A stretch of 64,000 bases of DNA from Enterobacteriaceae bacterium 89 (GCA_014156375.1 RQJH01000001.1:649562-713561); one strand, 5' to 3'. Shown: positions 36,373 through 47,525, numbered from the stretch's first letter. Notes: generated by a model from the letters alone, not told the origin. Made by a program: numbers and translations.

Positions 36373-37742
36373 TAGGAAGTTTGACCGCACGCATCTTTGC
36401 CATTTTCTGGTTAACCCTGGCACTGGTGCTGATGCTGGTCCTGATGTTGCCCAAGCTCGACTCGCGCCAGATGACTGAACTGCTGGACAGCGAGCAGCGC
36501 CAGGGGCTGATGATTGAACAGCACGTCGCCGCGGAATTGGCGAACGATCCGCCCAATGATTTGATGTGGTGGCGCAGGTTATTTCGCGCCATCGACAAAT
36601 GGGCGCCGCCCGGACAACGCCTGCTGCTGGTCACCAGCGAAGGCCGCGTGATCGGCGCAGAACGCAACGAAATGCAGATCATTCGCAACTTTATCGGCCA
36701 GTCCGATAACGCCGATCATCCGCAGAAAAAACGCTATGGCCGGGTAGAAATGGTGGGGCCCTTCTCCGTCAGAGACGGGGAGGATAACTACCAGCTCTAT
36801 CTGATTCGCCCGGCGAATACCTCGCAGTCTGATTTCATCAACCTGCTGTTTGACCGCCCTCTGCTGCTGCTGATTGTCACCATGTTGGTCAGCTCACCGC
36901 TGCTGCTGTGGCTGGCATGGAGCCTGGCAAAACCGGCGCGTAAGCTGAAAAACGCCGCGGATGAAGTGGCCCAGGGTAACCTGCGCCAGCATCCTGAACT
37001 GGAAGCCGGGCCGCAGGAATTCCTTGCAGCCGGAGCCAGCTTCAACCAAATGGTGACGGCTTTAGAAAGAATGATGACCGCTAACCAGCGTCTGCTTTCC
37101 GATATCTCTCACGAATTGCGCACGCCGCTGACGCGCCTGCAGCTGGGCACCGCTCTGCTGCGCCGTCGGGCAGGTGAAAGCAAAGAGCTGGAGCGTATTG
37201 AAACGGAAGCGCATCGTCTGGACAGCATGATCAACGATCTGCTGGTGATGTCGCGCAATCAGGCGAAAAACGCGTTAGTCAGCGAAACCCTGAAAGCCAA
37301 CCAGCTGTGGGGCGAAGTGCTGGACAACGCGGCGTTTGAAGCGGAGCAGGTAGGCAAATCCTTCACCGTTGAATATCCGCCAGGCCCGTGGCCGCTGTAC
37401 GGTAACCCGAACGCGCTGGAGAGTGCGTTTGAGAATATCGTTCGCAACGCCCTGCGCTACTCGCATACGAAGATTTCGGTGAGTTTCTCGGTGGATAAAG
37501 ACGGCATCACCATCAACGTGGACGATGACGGTCCAGGCGTCAGTCCGGAAGACCGCGAACAGATTTTCCGTCCGTTCTATCGCACCGACGAAGCCCGCGA
37601 TCGCGAGTCCGGCGGAACGGGTCTGGGGCTGGCAATTGTCGAAACCGCTATTCAGCAGCATCGCGGCTGGGTGAAGGCCGACGACAGCCCGCTGGGTGGT
37701 TTGCGTTTGACGATGTGGTTGCCGCTTTATAAGCGGGATTGA
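36369..37742 (+). CDS. cpxA: Envelope stress sensor kinase CpxA
   Basis: CpxA senses envelope damage and phosphorylates CpxR. The 457 residues match E. coli. The order is: first membrane segment (about 8-28), periplasmic sensor domain (about 30-163), second membrane segment (about 164-186), HAMP, the phosphorylated H248 in SHELRTPLTRL, then an ATPase domain with DDDGPGV and GGTGLGLAI. It overlaps cpxR by 4 nt. Confidence 0.97.
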   Translation: MIGSLTARIFAIFWLTLALVLMLVLMLPKLDSRQMTELLDSEQRQGLMIEQHVAAELANDPPNDLMWWRRLFRAIDKWAPPGQRLLLVTSEGRVIGAERNEMQIIRNFIGQSDNADHPQKKRYGRVEMVGPFSVRDGEDNYQLYLIRPANTSQSDFINLLFDRPLLLLIVTMLVSSPLLLWLAWSLAKPARKLKNAADEVAQGNLRQHPELEAGPQEFLAAGASFNQMVTALERMMTANQRLLSDISHELRTPLTRLQLGTALLRRRAGESKELERIETEAHRLDSMINDLLVMSRNQAKNALVSETLKANQLWGEVLDNAAFEAEQVGKSFTVEYPPGPWPLYGNPNALESAFENIVRNALRYSHTKISVSFSVDKDGITINVDDDGPGVSPEDREQIFRPFYRTDEARDRESGGTGLGLAIVETAIQQHRGWVKADDSPLGGLRLTMWLPLYKRD

Positions 37743-37750
37743 GGATGTTT

Positions 37751-37900
37751 CCCCTCTCCCTAACCCTCTCCCAAGGGAGAGGGAACTTTCTTTCTCTCTC
37801 TGAAAGCACAGAGTTCGGGAAGGTTCTTTCTCCCTCTGAGGGCATAGAGTCCGGGGACCTTCTTTCTCCCTCTCCCCGTGGGAGAGGGCCGGGGAGAGGG
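37751..37900. repeat. GAGAGGG palindromic repeat, copy 5 (expanded array)
   Basis: This is the longest copy, filling the gap between convergent cpxA and yiiM. Complete hairpin units stand at both ends (CCCTCTCCCAAGGGAGAGGG and CCCTCTCCCCGTGGGAGAGGG). Between them are two degenerate spacer repeats of about 36-40 bp that share TTCTTTCTCCCTCTGA-like and CATAGAGTCCGGG-like segments. This looks like local tandem growth of one unit. Confidence 0.8.
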
Positions 37901-37919
37901 CATCAGCCAGCGCCTGAAA

Positions 37920-38594
37920 TCACTTCCCCCACAAACGCCGGGAATTATCCTCGATAACGCCGTTAATTCGCCGCTTCTGCATCGTTCTGGTCCAGCTGGT
38001 CGACAGCCCCGCCGCCGACAGCAGGCGATGATACTGATCGTCATCGAACGGCATATGCCACGCAATGGCCGCCGCCTCATATACCGACACGTCGCTCACG
38101 CGCGATACCAGCTCCATCGGCTGCTCGGTGGAAACCTTACCGCCCGCCACCACGCGATACAGCCAGCCGACTTTGCCGCTTTCCTGCATCAGCGACGACA
38201 TATTCTCAATGCCGAAATGAAAGTTCAGCTTAAAGCACGGTGAACGCGGCTGCGTCACCTGGATCAATGCTTCACCCCAGCGAAAAATATCCCCGATATA
38301 CACATTCTTTTCAGTGAGCCCCTCGGTCGAGAGATTTTCACCAAATGCGGGCGCGCAGAAGAGATCGGCCTGCTGCGGAAACTCTCTTATCCACTCTGCG
38401 TAATGCTCGCGCGGATAATGACACAGCGCGCGCTCTGGCCCGCCGTGGATCTTCTTTTCTGCCTGCTCGTCGCCAACAAGCCCCAGCTCCGTGAGCTCCA
38501 GCTCACCGTCGACCTGCACCTTGGCGATAGCGCTGGGTCTGCTGCCGGGATAGTCATGAATGGTGCCAATGAACACCTCTACCGAATGCTGCAT
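37920..38594 (-). CDS. yiiM: MOSC-domain protein YiiM (N-hydroxylated base detoxification)
   Basis: YiiM is a molybdenum-cofactor protein; in E. coli it reduces N-hydroxylated compounds such as 6-hydroxylaminopurine. The start at 38594 gives 224 residues, the E. coli length; an upstream in-frame extension overlaps the sodA terminator. The MOSC core GENLSTEGLTEKNVYIGD and the conserved cysteine in QPRSPCFKL are present. It lies downstream of sodA, separated by a terminator. Confidence 0.94.
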   Translation of the reverse strand: MQHSVEVFIGTIHDYPGSRPSAIAKVQVDGELELTELGLVGDEQAEKKIHGGPERALCHYPREHYAEWIREFPQQADLFCAPAFGENLSTEGLTEKNVYIGDIFRWGEALIQVTQPRSPCFKLNFHFGIENMSSLMQESGKVGWLYRVVAGGKVSTEQPMELVSRVSDVSVYEAAAIAWHMPFDDDQYHRLLSAAGLSTSWTRTMQKRRINGVIEDNSRRLWGK

Positions 38595-38616
38595 CTGCTG
38601 CTCCTTACGCGGATAC

Positions 38617-38646
38617 AAAAAAAGCGAGCCATCAGACTCGCTTTTC
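38617..38646 (-). terminator. Terminator after sodA
   Basis: On the minus strand AAAAGCGAG and CTCGCTTTTTTT pair around an 8-nt loop and end in a T run. Confidence 0.82.
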
Positions 38647-38664
38647 ATTCAGGTCAATGCAACC

Positions 38665-39285
38665 TTATTTTTTAGAGGCGAAACGCGCTGCTGCTTCGTC
38701 CCAGTTGACCACGTTCCAGAACTCTTTGATGTAGTCCGGGCGGCGGTTCTGGAATTTCAGGTAGTAAGCGTGCTCCCACACGTCCAGACCCAGGATTGGG
38801 AAACCGGAGGTGCCAGAAATCGCTTCACCCATCAGCGGGGAGTCCTGGTTAGCGGTAGAAACGACAGCCAGTTTGCCGTCTTTCAGAACCAGCCATGCCC
38901 AACCGGAGCCGAAGCGGGTTGCTGCTGCTTTCTCGAACTCTTCTTTGAATTTCTCAACGGAGCCGAAGGTGCTTTCGATAGCCGCTTTCAGGTCGCCCTG
39001 CAGAGTGGTACCGGTTTTCAGGCCTTTCCAGAACAGGCTGTGGTTAGCGTGGCCGCCGGCGTTGTTACGCAGTGGGCCTTTTTTGTCTGCTGGCAGCTGG
39101 TCCAGTTTAGCGATCAGCTCTTCAACCGGCAGGTTAGCGAATTCCGGCAGGCTTTCCAGCGCCGCGTTGGCGTTGTTCACGTAAGCCTGGTGGTGTTTAG
39201 AGTGATGGATTTCCATCGTCTGCTTGTCAAAGTGCGGCTCAAGGGCATCGTACGCGTACGGCAGGGATGGCAGTGTATAACTCAT
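38665..39285 (-). CDS. sodA: Manganese superoxide dismutase
   Basis: SodA dismutates superoxide in the cytoplasm. The ATG at 39285, 6 nt after GGAG, gives 206 residues as in E. coli; an ATG two codons upstream abuts the ribosome site. The metal ligands H27, H82, D168 and H172 (counting Met as 1) are in the usual motifs, including DVWEHAYY. A Fur-like site overlaps its upstream region. Confidence 0.96.
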   Translation of the reverse strand: MSYTLPSLPYAYDALEPHFDKQTMEIHHSKHHQAYVNNANAALESLPEFANLPVEELIAKLDQLPADKKGPLRNNAGGHANHSLFWKGLKTGTTLQGDLKAAIESTFGSVEKFKEEFEKAAATRFGSGWAWLVLKDGKLAVVSTANQDSPLMGEAISGTSGFPILGLDVWEHAYYLKFQNRRPDYIKEFWNVVNWDEAAARFASKK

Positions 39286-39344
39286 ATTCATCTCCAGTTA
39301 TTATCGGGCGGCAGAGGTGTTAACGCCGCGTAAGCAGTTGGATC

Positions 39345-39381
39345 ATTATAGTTATTTAAATGATATTGAAAATGCTTATCA
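39345..39381 (-). promoter_or_regulatory. sodA promoter with Fur-like operator
   Basis: On the minus strand a TATAAT -10 (39345-39350) is preceded by TGATAAGCATTTTCAATATC (39362-39381), which closely resembles the Fur site overlapping the E. coli sodA promoter. Iron repression is therefore likely. Confidence 0.72.
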
Positions 39382-39574
39382 ATGCCGTAGTTTTAATAAG
39401 GTTATAACAATTCGCTATGTGGCTGATTTTGTGAGCCCGCTCAGGGGGAACACGCGCTTTTTGCCAGGTCGGCGGTTTACGCGGCAACGGCCTGAAGGTT
39501 AATCAACTGGCTGATTTTTACACTCATCACGTCAGATGAAAGATTCATCGACGTAAAACGTTGAGGATAAAAAA

Positions 39575-40609
39575 ATGAGTCACGCGATTACGATGGGTAT
39601 TTTTTGGCATTTGATAGGCGCGGCCAGTGCTGCCTGTTTCTATGCCCCGTTCAAAAAGGTGAAAAACTGGTCATGGGAAACGATGTGGTCGATTGGTGGG
39701 ATTGTTTCGTGGCTCATTCTGCCATGGGCGATCAGCGCCATGCTGCTGCCGGATTTCTGGGCCTATTACCGCTCCTTTAGCGCATCCACCCTGCTGCCGG
39801 TGTTCCTGTTCGGTGCAATGTGGGGCATCGGTAATATCAACTACGGCCTGACCATGCGCTATCTCGGCATGTCGATGGGGATTGGTATTGCCATCGGCAT
39901 CACGCTGATTGTCGGTACGCTGATGACGCCTATTCTGAACGGTCAGTTCCATGTGCTGGTCGGCACCGAAGGCGGGCAGATGACGCTGCTGGGCGTGCTG
40001 GTTGCGGTGGTCGGTGTGGGCATCGTGACACGCGCGGGCCAGCTGAAAGAGCGCAAAATGGGCATCAAAGCCGAAGAGTTCAACCTGAAAAAAGGTCTGA
40101 TGCTGGCGGTGATGTGCGGGATTTTCTCCGCCGGGATGTCTTTTGCGATGAACGCCGCAAAACCGATGCACGAAGCCGCTGCCGCGCTGGGTGTTGATCC
40201 ACTATATGTCGCGCTGCCAAGCTACGTGGTGATCATGGGCGGCGGTGCGGTAATCAACCTCGGTTTCTGTTTCATTCGCCTGGCAACAAAATCCAACCTG
40301 TCGGTAAAAGCCGACTTCTCGCTGGCAAAACCGATGATCATCGGCAATATCCTGTTTTCCGCGCTGGCAGGTCTGATGTGGTATCTGCAGTTCTTCTTCT
40401 ACGCCTGGGGCCACGCCAGCATCCCGGCGCAGTACGACTACATGAGCTGGATGCTGCACATGAGCTTCTACGTACTGTGTGGCGGCATGGTTGGGCTGAT
40501 TATGAAAGAGTGGAACAACGCAGGCCGCCGTCCGGTGGGCGTACTGAGCCTCGGCTGCGTGGTGATTATCATCGCCGCCAACATTGTGGGCCTGGGTATG
40601 GCGAACTGA
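39575..40609 (+). CDS. rhaT: L-rhamnose/proton symporter
   Basis: RhaT imports L-rhamnose with protons across the inner membrane. The 344 residues match E. coli, with about ten membrane helices and the conserved N-terminal [23 protein letters not shown]. It is convergent with rhaR. It is the first of two rhamnose uptake systems in this locus; the ABC importer downstream of rhaD is the second. Confidence 0.97.
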   Translation: MSHAITMGIFWHLIGAASAACFYAPFKKVKNWSWETMWSIGGIVSWLILPWAISAMLLPDFWAYYRSFSASTLLPVFLFGAMWGIGNINYGLTMRYLGMSMGIGIAIGITLIVGTLMTPILNGQFHVLVGTEGGQMTLLGVLVAVVGVGIVTRAGQLKERKMGIKAEEFNLKKGLMLAVMCGIFSAGMSFAMNAAKPMHEAAAALGVDPLYVALPSYVVIMGGGAVINLGFCFIRLATKSNLSVKADFSLAKPMIIGNILFSALAGLMWYLQFFFYAWGHASIPAQYDYMSWMLHMSFYVLCGGMVGLIMKEWNNAGRRPVGVLSLGCVVIIIAANIVGLGMAN

Positions 40610-41458
40610 TTACGCGGCTGCTTTATGGCGATGGCGCCACTGCCCTGGCGTCATCCCCACCTCCCGGTTAAACACCACCGAAAAGTAGTTACTGTCCTCA
40701 AAACCGCAGTGCATCGCAATTTCCCCGATCATCAATTCTGAATGCTGCAGCAGATACTGCGCGTGGCAAATTCGCAGCTGGCGCAGATAGTGGTTGATGG
40801 TCATCCCGGTCTGGCTACGAAACTGCTGACGCAGCGCACGTTCGCTGCACGCCTGCTGCTCGCAAAAGGTATCCAGCGCAAACGGCCGATTCAGACTGCC
40901 CGCCAGCGCGGTTAACAGCTTATCCAGCAGGGCTTCGCTTTCCGTCGCCGCCAGATTATCCGTGGCGTAGCGATGACGGCGCAACGTCACCACCAGTTGG
41001 GCAAACAGCAGTTCTGCCATCTCGTTAGCCTGGCTATCGATTTTATGACTTTCCTGCTCGAGTGCGGTGATCACCTGCCGCGCCTGGGTCATTCCGCTAC
41101 TGCCAATACGCCAGTGCGGCGTCCAGGCGGTACCGTGCAGACCAGGAATATGCGCAGCCCAGTCGAGATTGAGCTTCAGCCTGTCCGGACAGTAGATAAT
41201 ATTCTGCAAAACCAGATCGTTAACGGAGGCGTAGGAGTGTTTGTCTTCGGCGCGGATGTAAAACAGATCGCCCCGCGTGATGCGATAAGGGCGGTCGTTG
41301 AGAATATGCAGCCCGTTGCCGCGCCACACCAGCACCAGCTCGCAAAACTCATGGGTATGCTCGGCAAACACATTTTGCGGGTAGCGATCGGCCACCGCCA
41401 CCGCCTGCTGCGGTGACGCGAAAAAGTCGGCTTTGCGAAGAATAAGCTGGGCTGGCAC
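40610..41458 (-). CDS. rhaR: AraC-family activator of rhaSR
   Basis: RhaR binds L-rhamnose and activates rhaSR. A GTG start at 41458, 7 nt after GAGG, gives 282 residues, as annotated for E. coli. An N-terminal cupin-like sugar-binding domain ([17 protein letters not shown]) precedes a C-terminal double helix-turn-helix ending in [12 protein letters not shown]. It follows rhaS in the same operon. Confidence 0.95.
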   Translation of the reverse strand: MPAQLILRKADFFASPQQAVAVADRYPQNVFAEHTHEFCELVLVWRGNGLHILNDRPYRITRGDLFYIRAEDKHSYASVNDLVLQNIIYCPDRLKLNLDWAAHIPGLHGTAWTPHWRIGSSGMTQARQVITALEQESHKIDSQANEMAELLFAQLVVTLRRHRYATDNLAATESEALLDKLLTALAGSLNRPFALDTFCEQQACSERALRQQFRSQTGMTINHYLRQLRICHAQYLLQHSELMIGEIAMHCGFEDSNYFSVVFNREVGMTPGQWRHRHKAAA

Positions 41459-41532
41459 TGCGAAACCTCAAATCGCGAATAACCGAATATTATTAGCTGT
41501 TTTGGCAGCAAAAAACGGTGACTGTACTCGCG

Positions 41533-42369
41533 TTACTGAAGCAGGGTGTCGCGTCCCTGACGGATCTCACGCGGCGACCAGCTAAATTCGCGGCGAAACA
41601 GCGTCGAAAAGTGGTTACTGTCGCCAAAACCGCAGCGAAAAGCGATATCCGTAACGCTTTCATCGCTGTGGCGCAGCAGATGCCGGGCTTTGGTCAACCG
41701 AATGCGATTGAGGTAGCGCTGAGGCGTCATTCCGGTGTGCTGTTTCAGCTGGCGATGCAGCGTGCGCAGCGACAGGGAAAAACGATCCGCGACGCCTTCC
41801 CAGTTCACATCTTCCGCGAAATGATCTTCCAGCCACGCCATCAGCAGATTCAGACGCGCATCATTGTTGGTCGCGCCTTCCGCCAGGCTGCCCTTACGCA
41901 GTTGCACCAGCAGCTGCATAAACAGAATTTCCCGGTTGGCGATGGCATGCATATCCGTTTCATCACCCAGCGTTTCCATCTGCTGGACAATCTGCCGCAC
42001 CTGCTGCAACACCGACTGATTTACCCGCCAGTGTGACGGATACACGCCGTCCTGCTCCTGCGGCAGCAGCTTTTGCAAACCGGAAAGAAACTGGAACGCA
42101 TCGGGCGAACGATAAAGCACGTTAGTCAGGCACAGGTTGTCGGTGTGCTCATACAGATGGCGGTCGTGATCGCGTACAAAACAGACCGTACCGCCGGTGA
42201 TGGTGTACGGCTGGCCGTTGAAAACGTGAATACCGGTGCCGTGCTCAACAATCACAATCTCATGAAAATCATGATGATGCTCAGGGAAGGCAGGCTGTGG
42301 GAGCCGAGGCTCAATGGCAACAGGCGCATGCCCTGACGGAAAGAAATCCACGCTGTGCAATACGGTCAT
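41533..42369 (-). CDS. rhaS: AraC-family activator of rhaBAD and rhaT
   Basis: RhaS binds L-rhamnose and activates rhaBAD and rhaT. The 278 residues match E. coli closely. The N-terminal sugar-binding domain ([19 protein letters not shown]) and the C-terminal DNA-binding domain ([22 protein letters not shown]) are intact. It is divergent from rhaB across a control region with clear CRP and RhaS sites. Confidence 0.96.
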   Translation of the reverse strand: MTVLHSVDFFPSGHAPVAIEPRLPQPAFPEHHHDFHEIVIVEHGTGIHVFNGQPYTITGGTVCFVRDHDRHLYEHTDNLCLTNVLYRSPDAFQFLSGLQKLLPQEQDGVYPSHWRVNQSVLQQVRQIVQQMETLGDETDMHAIANREILFMQLLVQLRKGSLAEGATNNDARLNLLMAWLEDHFAEDVNWEGVADRFSLSLRTLHRQLKQHTGMTPQRYLNRIRLTKARHLLRHSDESVTDIAFRCGFGDSNHFSTLFRREFSWSPREIRQGRDTLLQ

Positions 42370-42543
42370 AACGGCCCCACGTAATGAGAAAAGTTATCAG
42401 GATAATAATCAGGCCCTGCCGATCTCACCTTGAAGTTTTGACAGCAAAGCACGCAAACCTTGTTCGTTTTTCAAGAAACGACGGGAAAAATCAGGAAATG
42501 CGTTCAGCGTCACACCCGCATGAAACGGCATGATTACTGGAAA

Positions 42544-42617
42544 TTGTGAGGCCTCTCACGTTCACCTTTGCTTTCTTGCCAGCGGCCATTTTCGGCTGTC
42601 AGTGGTGAGAAGGTCGC
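42544..42617 (+). promoter_or_regulatory. rhaBAD control region: CRP site and RhaS half-sites
   Basis: A CRP-type site TTGTGAGGCCTCTCACGTT spans 42544-42562. Downstream lie two RhaS-like half-sites (about 42564-42580 and 42598-42617) aligned with the E. coli rhaBAD operator, including the TCAGT...GAGAAGGTCGC segment next to the -35 region. The rest of the rhaS-rhaB gap (42370-42543) should hold the rhaSR promoter and RhaR sites, which I could not delimit. Confidence 0.8.
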
Positions 42618-42671
42618 CTACGCCCGCCTGTTCCAGACTGTCTGCATTGACTATCAGAAGGACCCTCTGCC

Positions 42672-44138
42672 ATGAGTTTTCGTCATTGTGTGGCTGTTGA
42701 TTTAGGCGCCTCCAGCGGACGCGTGATGCTGGCCTGTTATGACCGCAAGGAAAAAAACCTCACGCTGCGTGAGATGCACCGCTTCGTGAACACGCTGCAG
42801 AAAGTGAACGGCAGCGACTGCTGGGATCTGGACAGTCTGGAAGCGGAAATTCGCTGTGGGCTGAAAAAAGTGTGCGACGACGGCATCCTGATCGACAGCA
42901 TCGGCATTGATACCTGGGGCGTGGACTTTGTGCTGCTGGATAAAAACGGCGAGCGCGTGGGCCTGCCGGTGTCCTACCGCGACGGCCGGACACAGGGCGT
43001 GATGCAACTGGCGGAAACGCAGCTGGGCCGTGCCGATATCTACCGCCGCAGCGGCATTCAGTTTCTGCCATTTAACACCCTTTACCAGTTCCGTGCGTTA
43101 GTGGAACAGCAGCCGGAACAGGTGACTAATGTCGCCCACGCGCTTCTGATCCCCGATTACTTCAGCTATCGCCTGACCGGCGAGATGAACTGGGAATACA
43201 CCAACGCCACCACCACCCAGATGGTTAACATCAACACCGACAGCTGGGATGAAGAGCTGCTCAACTGGGCAGGTGCTTCACGCGACTGGTTCGGCACGCC
43301 AACCCATCCGGGTAACGTCATCGGACACTGGATTTGCCCGCAGGGGAATCACATTCCGGTGGTTGCCGTCGCCAGCCACGACACCGCCAGCGCCGTCATC
43401 GCCTCGCCGCTGGCCGATAAGCATGCGGCCTATCTCTCCTCCGGCACCTGGTCGCTGATGGGCTTTGAAAGCAAAACGCCGTGCACCTCCGATATCGCGC
43501 TCGCCAACAACATCACCAACGAAGGCGGTGCGGAAGGCCGCTACCGGGTGCTGAAAAACATCATGGGGCTGTGGCTGCTGCAGCGCGTGCTGAAAGAGCA
43601 AAACGTGACGGATATTGCCGCACTGATTGCCCGCACAGAAAACATCCGCGCCTGCAAATTTGTGGTGAATCCTAACGACGATCGTTTTATCAACCCGGAA
43701 AACATGAGCGCGGAAATTCAGGCCGCGTGCCGCGAAAGCCACCAGCCCGTGCCGGAAAGCAGCGCCGAACTGGCTCGCTGCATTTTCGACAGCCTGGCGC
43801 TGCTGTATGCCCGCGTGCTGCATGAGCTGGCCGCACTGCATGGCGAAGACTTCTCCCGGCTGCACATCGTCGGCGGCGGCTGCCAGAACGAACTGCTCAA
43901 TCAGCTGTGCGCCGATGCCTGCAACATTCCGGTGATCGCCGGTCCGATTGAGGCCTCCACCCTCGGCAATATCGGCGTACAGCTGATGACGCTTGATGAG
44001 CTCAGTAACGTGGACGATTTCCGCCAGCTGGTGCGCGACAACCACGCCCTGACCACCTTTACCCCGAATCCGAACAGTGAAATTGCCCGCTATCTGGCGC
44101 AGTTTCAGTCACAACCGACCAAGGAGCTTTGCGCATGA
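42672..44138 (+). CDS. rhaB: Rhamnulokinase
   Basis: RhaB phosphorylates L-rhamnulose at C1. The 488 residues compare with 489 in E. coli. FGGY-kinase motifs are clear: the N-terminal phosphate loop [20 protein letters not shown], and [14 protein letters not shown] near the C-terminus. It is the first gene of the rha catabolic operon and overlaps rhaA by 4 nt (ATGA). Confidence 0.97.
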   Translation: MSFRHCVAVDLGASSGRVMLACYDRKEKNLTLREMHRFVNTLQKVNGSDCWDLDSLEAEIRCGLKKVCDDGILIDSIGIDTWGVDFVLLDKNGERVGLPVSYRDGRTQGVMQLAETQLGRADIYRRSGIQFLPFNTLYQFRALVEQQPEQVTNVAHALLIPDYFSYRLTGEMNWEYTNATTTQMVNINTDSWDEELLNWAGASRDWFGTPTHPGNVIGHWICPQGNHIPVVAVASHDTASAVIASPLADKHAAYLSSGTWSLMGFESKTPCTSDIALANNITNEGGAEGRYRVLKNIMGLWLLQRVLKEQNVTDIAALIARTENIRACKFVVNPNDDRFINPENMSAEIQAACRESHQPVPESSAELARCIFDSLALLYARVLHELAALHGEDFSRLHIVGGGCQNELLNQLCADACNIPVIAGPIEASTLGNIGVQLMTLDELSNVDDFRQLVRDNHALTTFTPNPNSEIARYLAQFQSQPTKELCA

Positions 44139-45394
44139 CCACTCAACTTGAACAGGCCTGGGAACTGGCAAAACAGCGTTATGCCACCGTAGGTGTCGAC
44201 GTCGAGGAGGCGCTGCGTCAGCTCGACCGTCTGCCTGTCTCCATGCACTGCTGGCAGGGCGACGACGTCGCCGGGTTTGAAAATCCGGGCGGTGCGTTGA
44301 CCGGCGGTATTCAGGCTACCGGTAACTATCCAGGCAAAGCGCGTAACGCCAGCGAGCTGCGTGCCGATCTGGAGCAGGCGCTAAGCCTGATCCCCGGGCC
44401 AAAACGCCTCAATCTGCACGCCATCTATCTGGAATCAGACCAGCCGGTAGGCCGCGACGAGATTAAACCAGAGCACTTCAAAAACTGGGTTGAGTGGGCG
44501 AAAACCAACAAGCTCGGGCTGGATTTCAACCCGTCCTGCTTCTCACATCCGCTGAGCAGTGACGGCTTCACCCTTGCCCATGCCGACGACAAAATCCGTC
44601 AGTTCTGGATCGACCATTGCAAAGCCAGCCGTCGCGTCTCCGCGTATTTCGGCGAGCAGTTGGGCACGCCGTCAGTGATGAACATCTGGATCCCGGACGG
44701 GATGAAAGACCTGACCGTCGACCGCTTCGCTCCACGTCAGCGCCTGTTGAACGCGCTGGATGAAGTGATTAGCGAAAAACTGAACCCGGCGCATCACATC
44801 GATGCCGTCGAAAGCAAACTGTTCGGCATCGGCGCGGAGAGCTACACCGTCGGCTCCAACGAGTTCTATATGGGCTACGCCACCAGCCGCCAGACCGCGC
44901 TGTGCCTGGACGCCGGCCACTTCCATCCAACCGAAGTGATTTCCGACAAGATCTCCGCCGCGATGCTGTTCGTGCCGCGCCTGCTGTTGCACGTTAGCCG
45001 TCCGGTGCGCTGGGACAGCGATCACGTGGTGCTGCTGGACGACGAAACTCAGGCCATCGCCAGCGAAATCATCCGCCACAACCTGTTTGACCGCGTGCAC
45101 ATTGGCCTCGATTTCTTCGATGCCTCCATCAACCGCATCGCGGCGTGGGTGATCGGTACCCGCAACATGAAGAAAGCCCTGCTGCGCGCGCTGCTGGAGC
45201 CAACCGCCGAGCTGCGCCAGCTGGAGCTGGAAGGCGATTACACCGCCCGTCTGGCGCTGCTCGAAGAGCAGAAATCTCTGCCGTGGCAGGCCGTGTGGGA
45301 GATGTACTGCCAGCGTCACGACGCGCCTGCGGGCAGCCAGTGGCTGAACAACGTGCGCGCTTACGAGAAAGATGTTTTAGCGAAGCGCAGCTGA
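44135..45394 (+). CDS. rhaA: L-rhamnose isomerase
   Basis: RhaA interconverts L-rhamnose and L-rhamnulose using Mn(II). The start at 44135 within the rhaB stop gives 419 residues as in E. coli. The TIM-barrel core with metal-site segments [28 protein letters not shown] and [10 protein letters not shown] is intact. A palindromic repeat separates it from rhaD. Confidence 0.97.
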   Translation: MTTQLEQAWELAKQRYATVGVDVEEALRQLDRLPVSMHCWQGDDVAGFENPGGALTGGIQATGNYPGKARNASELRADLEQALSLIPGPKRLNLHAIYLESDQPVGRDEIKPEHFKNWVEWAKTNKLGLDFNPSCFSHPLSSDGFTLAHADDKIRQFWIDHCKASRRVSAYFGEQLGTPSVMNIWIPDGMKDLTVDRFAPRQRLLNALDEVISEKLNPAHHIDAVESKLFGIGAESYTVGSNEFYMGYATSRQTALCLDAGHFHPTEVISDKISAAMLFVPRLLLHVSRPVRWDSDHVVLLDDETQAIASEIIRHNLFDRVHIGLDFFDASINRIAAWVIGTRNMKKALLRALLEPTAELRQLELEGDYTARLALLEEQKSLPWQAVWEMYCQRHDAPAGSQWLNNVRAYEKDVLAKRS

Positions 45395-45400
45395 GAGTTG

Positions 45401-45505
45401 CCCTCTCCCTAACCCTCTCCCAAAGGGAGAGGGGACTGTACAGCGCTCTCCCTCACCCACAGTCGGTGTTCTCCCTCTCCTTCAGGGAGAGGGTCGGGGA
45501 GAGGG
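45401..45505. repeat. GAGAGGG palindromic repeat, copy 6 (between rhaA and rhaD)
   Basis: Two facing units (CCCTCTCCCAAAGGGAGAGGG and CCCTCTCCTTCAGGGAGAGGG) separated by about 40 bp lie inside the operon. No T run follows, so readthrough into rhaD is expected. Confidence 0.8.
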
Positions 45506-45535
45506 AACAATTATTTTCAAAGGAAGCAAAAGACT

Positions 45536-46366
45536 ATGCAGACCATTATCGATTCCTGGTTCGTCCAGGGAATGATCAAAGCCACCTCCGACGCCTGGCT
45601 GAAAGGCTGGGACGAACGCAACGGCGGCAACCTGACCCTGCGCCTTGATGACGCAGACATCGCAGCTTTTGATGCAGACTTCCATGCCAAACCGCGCTAT
45701 ATCGCCCTGAGCCAGCCGATGCCCGCTCTGGCAAATACGCCGTTTATCGTTACCGGCTCTGGCAAATTCTTCCGCAACGTGCAGCTCGATCCGGCCGCGA
45801 ACTTAGGCGTGGTAAAAGTGGACAGCGACGGCGCGGGCTACCACATTCTTTGGGGCCTGACGGAGGAAGCAGTGCCCACCTCCGAGCTGCCTGCGCACTT
45901 CCTTTCCCACTGCGAGCGCATCAAAGCGACCAACGGCAAAGACCGCGTGATCATGCACTGCCACGCGACCAACCTGATCGCCCTGACCTACGTGCTGGAA
46001 AATACCAACGACATGTTTACCCGCAAACTGTGGGAAGGCAGCACCGAGTGCCTGGTGGTGTTCCCGGACGGCGTCGGCATTCTGCCGTGGATGGTGCCGG
46101 GCACCGATGAAATCGGCCAGGCCACCGCTAAAGAGATGCAGCAGCGCTCGCTGGTTCTGTGGCCGTTCCACGGCGTATTCGGCAGCGGCCCGACGCTGGA
46201 TGAAGCTTTTGGACTGATCGATACCGCCGAAAAATCTGCCGAGGTGCTGGTAAAAGTGTATTCGATGGGTGGCATGAAACAGACCATCACCCGGGAAGAA
46301 CTGATTGCTCTGGGCCAGCGCTTTGGCGTCACCCCAATGCAGTCAGCGTTAGATCTCTACAAATAA
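45536..46366 (+). CDS. rhaD: Rhamnulose-1-phosphate aldolase
   Basis: RhaD splits L-rhamnulose 1-phosphate into dihydroxyacetone phosphate and L-lactaldehyde. The 276 residues compare with 274 in E. coli. Zinc ligands H141 and H143 (MHCHATN) and H212 (PFHGVFG) and the catalytic E117 (TSELPAH) are at the E. coli positions. Its product lactaldehyde is the likely substrate of the alcohol dehydrogenase further down the operon. Confidence 0.97.
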   Translation: MQTIIDSWFVQGMIKATSDAWLKGWDERNGGNLTLRLDDADIAAFDADFHAKPRYIALSQPMPALANTPFIVTGSGKFFRNVQLDPAANLGVVKVDSDGAGYHILWGLTEEAVPTSELPAHFLSHCERIKATNGKDRVIMHCHATNLIALTYVLENTNDMFTRKLWEGSTECLVVFPDGVGILPWMVPGTDEIGQATAKEMQQRSLVLWPFHGVFGSGPTLDEAFGLIDTAEKSAEVLVKVYSMGGMKQTITREELIALGQRFGVTPMQSALDLYK

Positions 46367-46445
46367 AAACATCGCGCCCCGCTCACTGAGACGGGGCGAA
46401 AAACACCTGCAATCCCTACAACTAACTCTATGTGGAGTAAAAGCA

Positions 46446-47432
46446 ATGAAAATAAAGACAAGCTTGATCCTCACCGTTGCCGCACTGGCGTTGTCCGGTT
46501 CTGCTTTAGCTGAAGTCAAAATCGCCCTGGTGGCCAAATCGCTGGGAAATGGATTCTTCGAGGCAGCCAACGTTGGCGCGCAGGAAGCGGCAAAAGAGTT
46601 AGGTGACGTTAAAGTCATTTATACCGGTCCCACCACGACCACTGCCGAAGCGCAGATCGAAGTGCTGAACGGGCTGATCGCCCAGGGGGTGGATGCGATC
46701 GCCATTTCGGCCAACGATCCGGACGCACTGGTGCCGGTGCTGAAAAAGGCGATGCAGCGTGGGATCAAAGTGGTTTCCTGGGATTCCGGCGTCGCACAGC
46801 CGGGCCGCCAGATCCACCTGAATCCTTCCAATAACGCGCTGATCGGCGAAACCAACGTCAAGCTCGCCGCCGATGCGCTGAAAGCGCTGAACGTGGAGAA
46901 AGGCGACGTTGCCATTCTCAGCGCCACGCCAACCTCAACCAACCAGAACACCTGGATTGCAGAGATGAAAAAAGTGCTGCCGCAGTATCCGTCCATCAAG
47001 CTGGTGACGGTGGCCTACGGCGACGATCTGTCTGACAAAAGCTACCGCGAAGCGGTCGGCCTGCTGAAAACCTACCCGGATCTGAAAGTGATCGTTTCCC
47101 CTTCGTCCGTCGGCATCGTCGCGGCGGCACAGGCGGTGAAAGATCAGGGCAAAATCGGCAAGGTGTACGTTACCGGTCTGGGGCTGCCGTCTGAAATGGC
47201 AGGGGCGATTAAATCCGGCGCCAGCAAAAGCTTCGCCATCTGGAACCCAATCGACCTTGGCTATGCGGCCACGTATCTGGCAGACGATTTAGTCAAAGGC
47301 ACGGCCACGAAAACCGAAGCCAGCATGGGTAAACTCGGCAAAGTCACGCTCGATGCCGACGGTAACGGCGCGATGGCGAAACCGTTCGTTTACGATGCCA
47401 GCAATATTGATAAGTTCTCCAAAATTTTCTGA
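46446..47432 (+). CDS. Rhamnose ABC importer, periplasmic binding protein
   Basis: This 328-residue protein has a signal peptide ending GSALAE and a type I periplasmic sugar-binding fold (VKIALVAKSLGNGFFEAANVGAQEAA, ISANDPDALVPVL, VVSWDSGV). It belongs with the rhamnose-binding proteins called RhaS in rhizobia, a name that clashes with the regulator here. GGAG lies 8 nt before the ATG. Its position after rhaD, with an ATPase and two permeases following, marks it as the capture subunit of a second rhamnose transporter. Specificity is inferred from context and family. Confidence 0.88.
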   Translation: MKIKTSLILTVAALALSGSALAEVKIALVAKSLGNGFFEAANVGAQEAAKELGDVKVIYTGPTTTTAEAQIEVLNGLIAQGVDAIAISANDPDALVPVLKKAMQRGIKVVSWDSGVAQPGRQIHLNPSNNALIGETNVKLAADALKALNVEKGDVAILSATPTSTNQNTWIAEMKKVLPQYPSIKLVTVAYGDDLSDKSYREAVGLLKTYPDLKVIVSPSSVGIVAAAQAVKDQGKIGKVYVTGLGLPSEMAGAIKSGASKSFAIWNPIDLGYAATYLADDLVKGTATKTEASMGKLGKVTLDADGNGAMAKPFVYDASNIDKFSKIF

Positions 47433-47442
47433 TTTGAGCTGT

Positions 47443-47525
47443 CCCCTCTCCCTGACCCTCTCCCAAAGGGAGAGGGAACTGTCTGGTTTTCTCCCTCTCC
47501 CCTGGGAGAGGGCCGGGGAGAGGGG
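47443..47525. repeat. GAGAGGG palindromic repeat, copy 7 (inside the ABC operon)
   Basis: Two facing units (CCCTCTCCCAAAGGGAGAGGG and CCCTCTCCCCTGGGAGAGGG) lie between the binding-protein gene and the ATPase gene. A hairpin here could stabilise the upstream message and favour high binding-protein output, as REP does in malE-malF. Confidence 0.8.
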
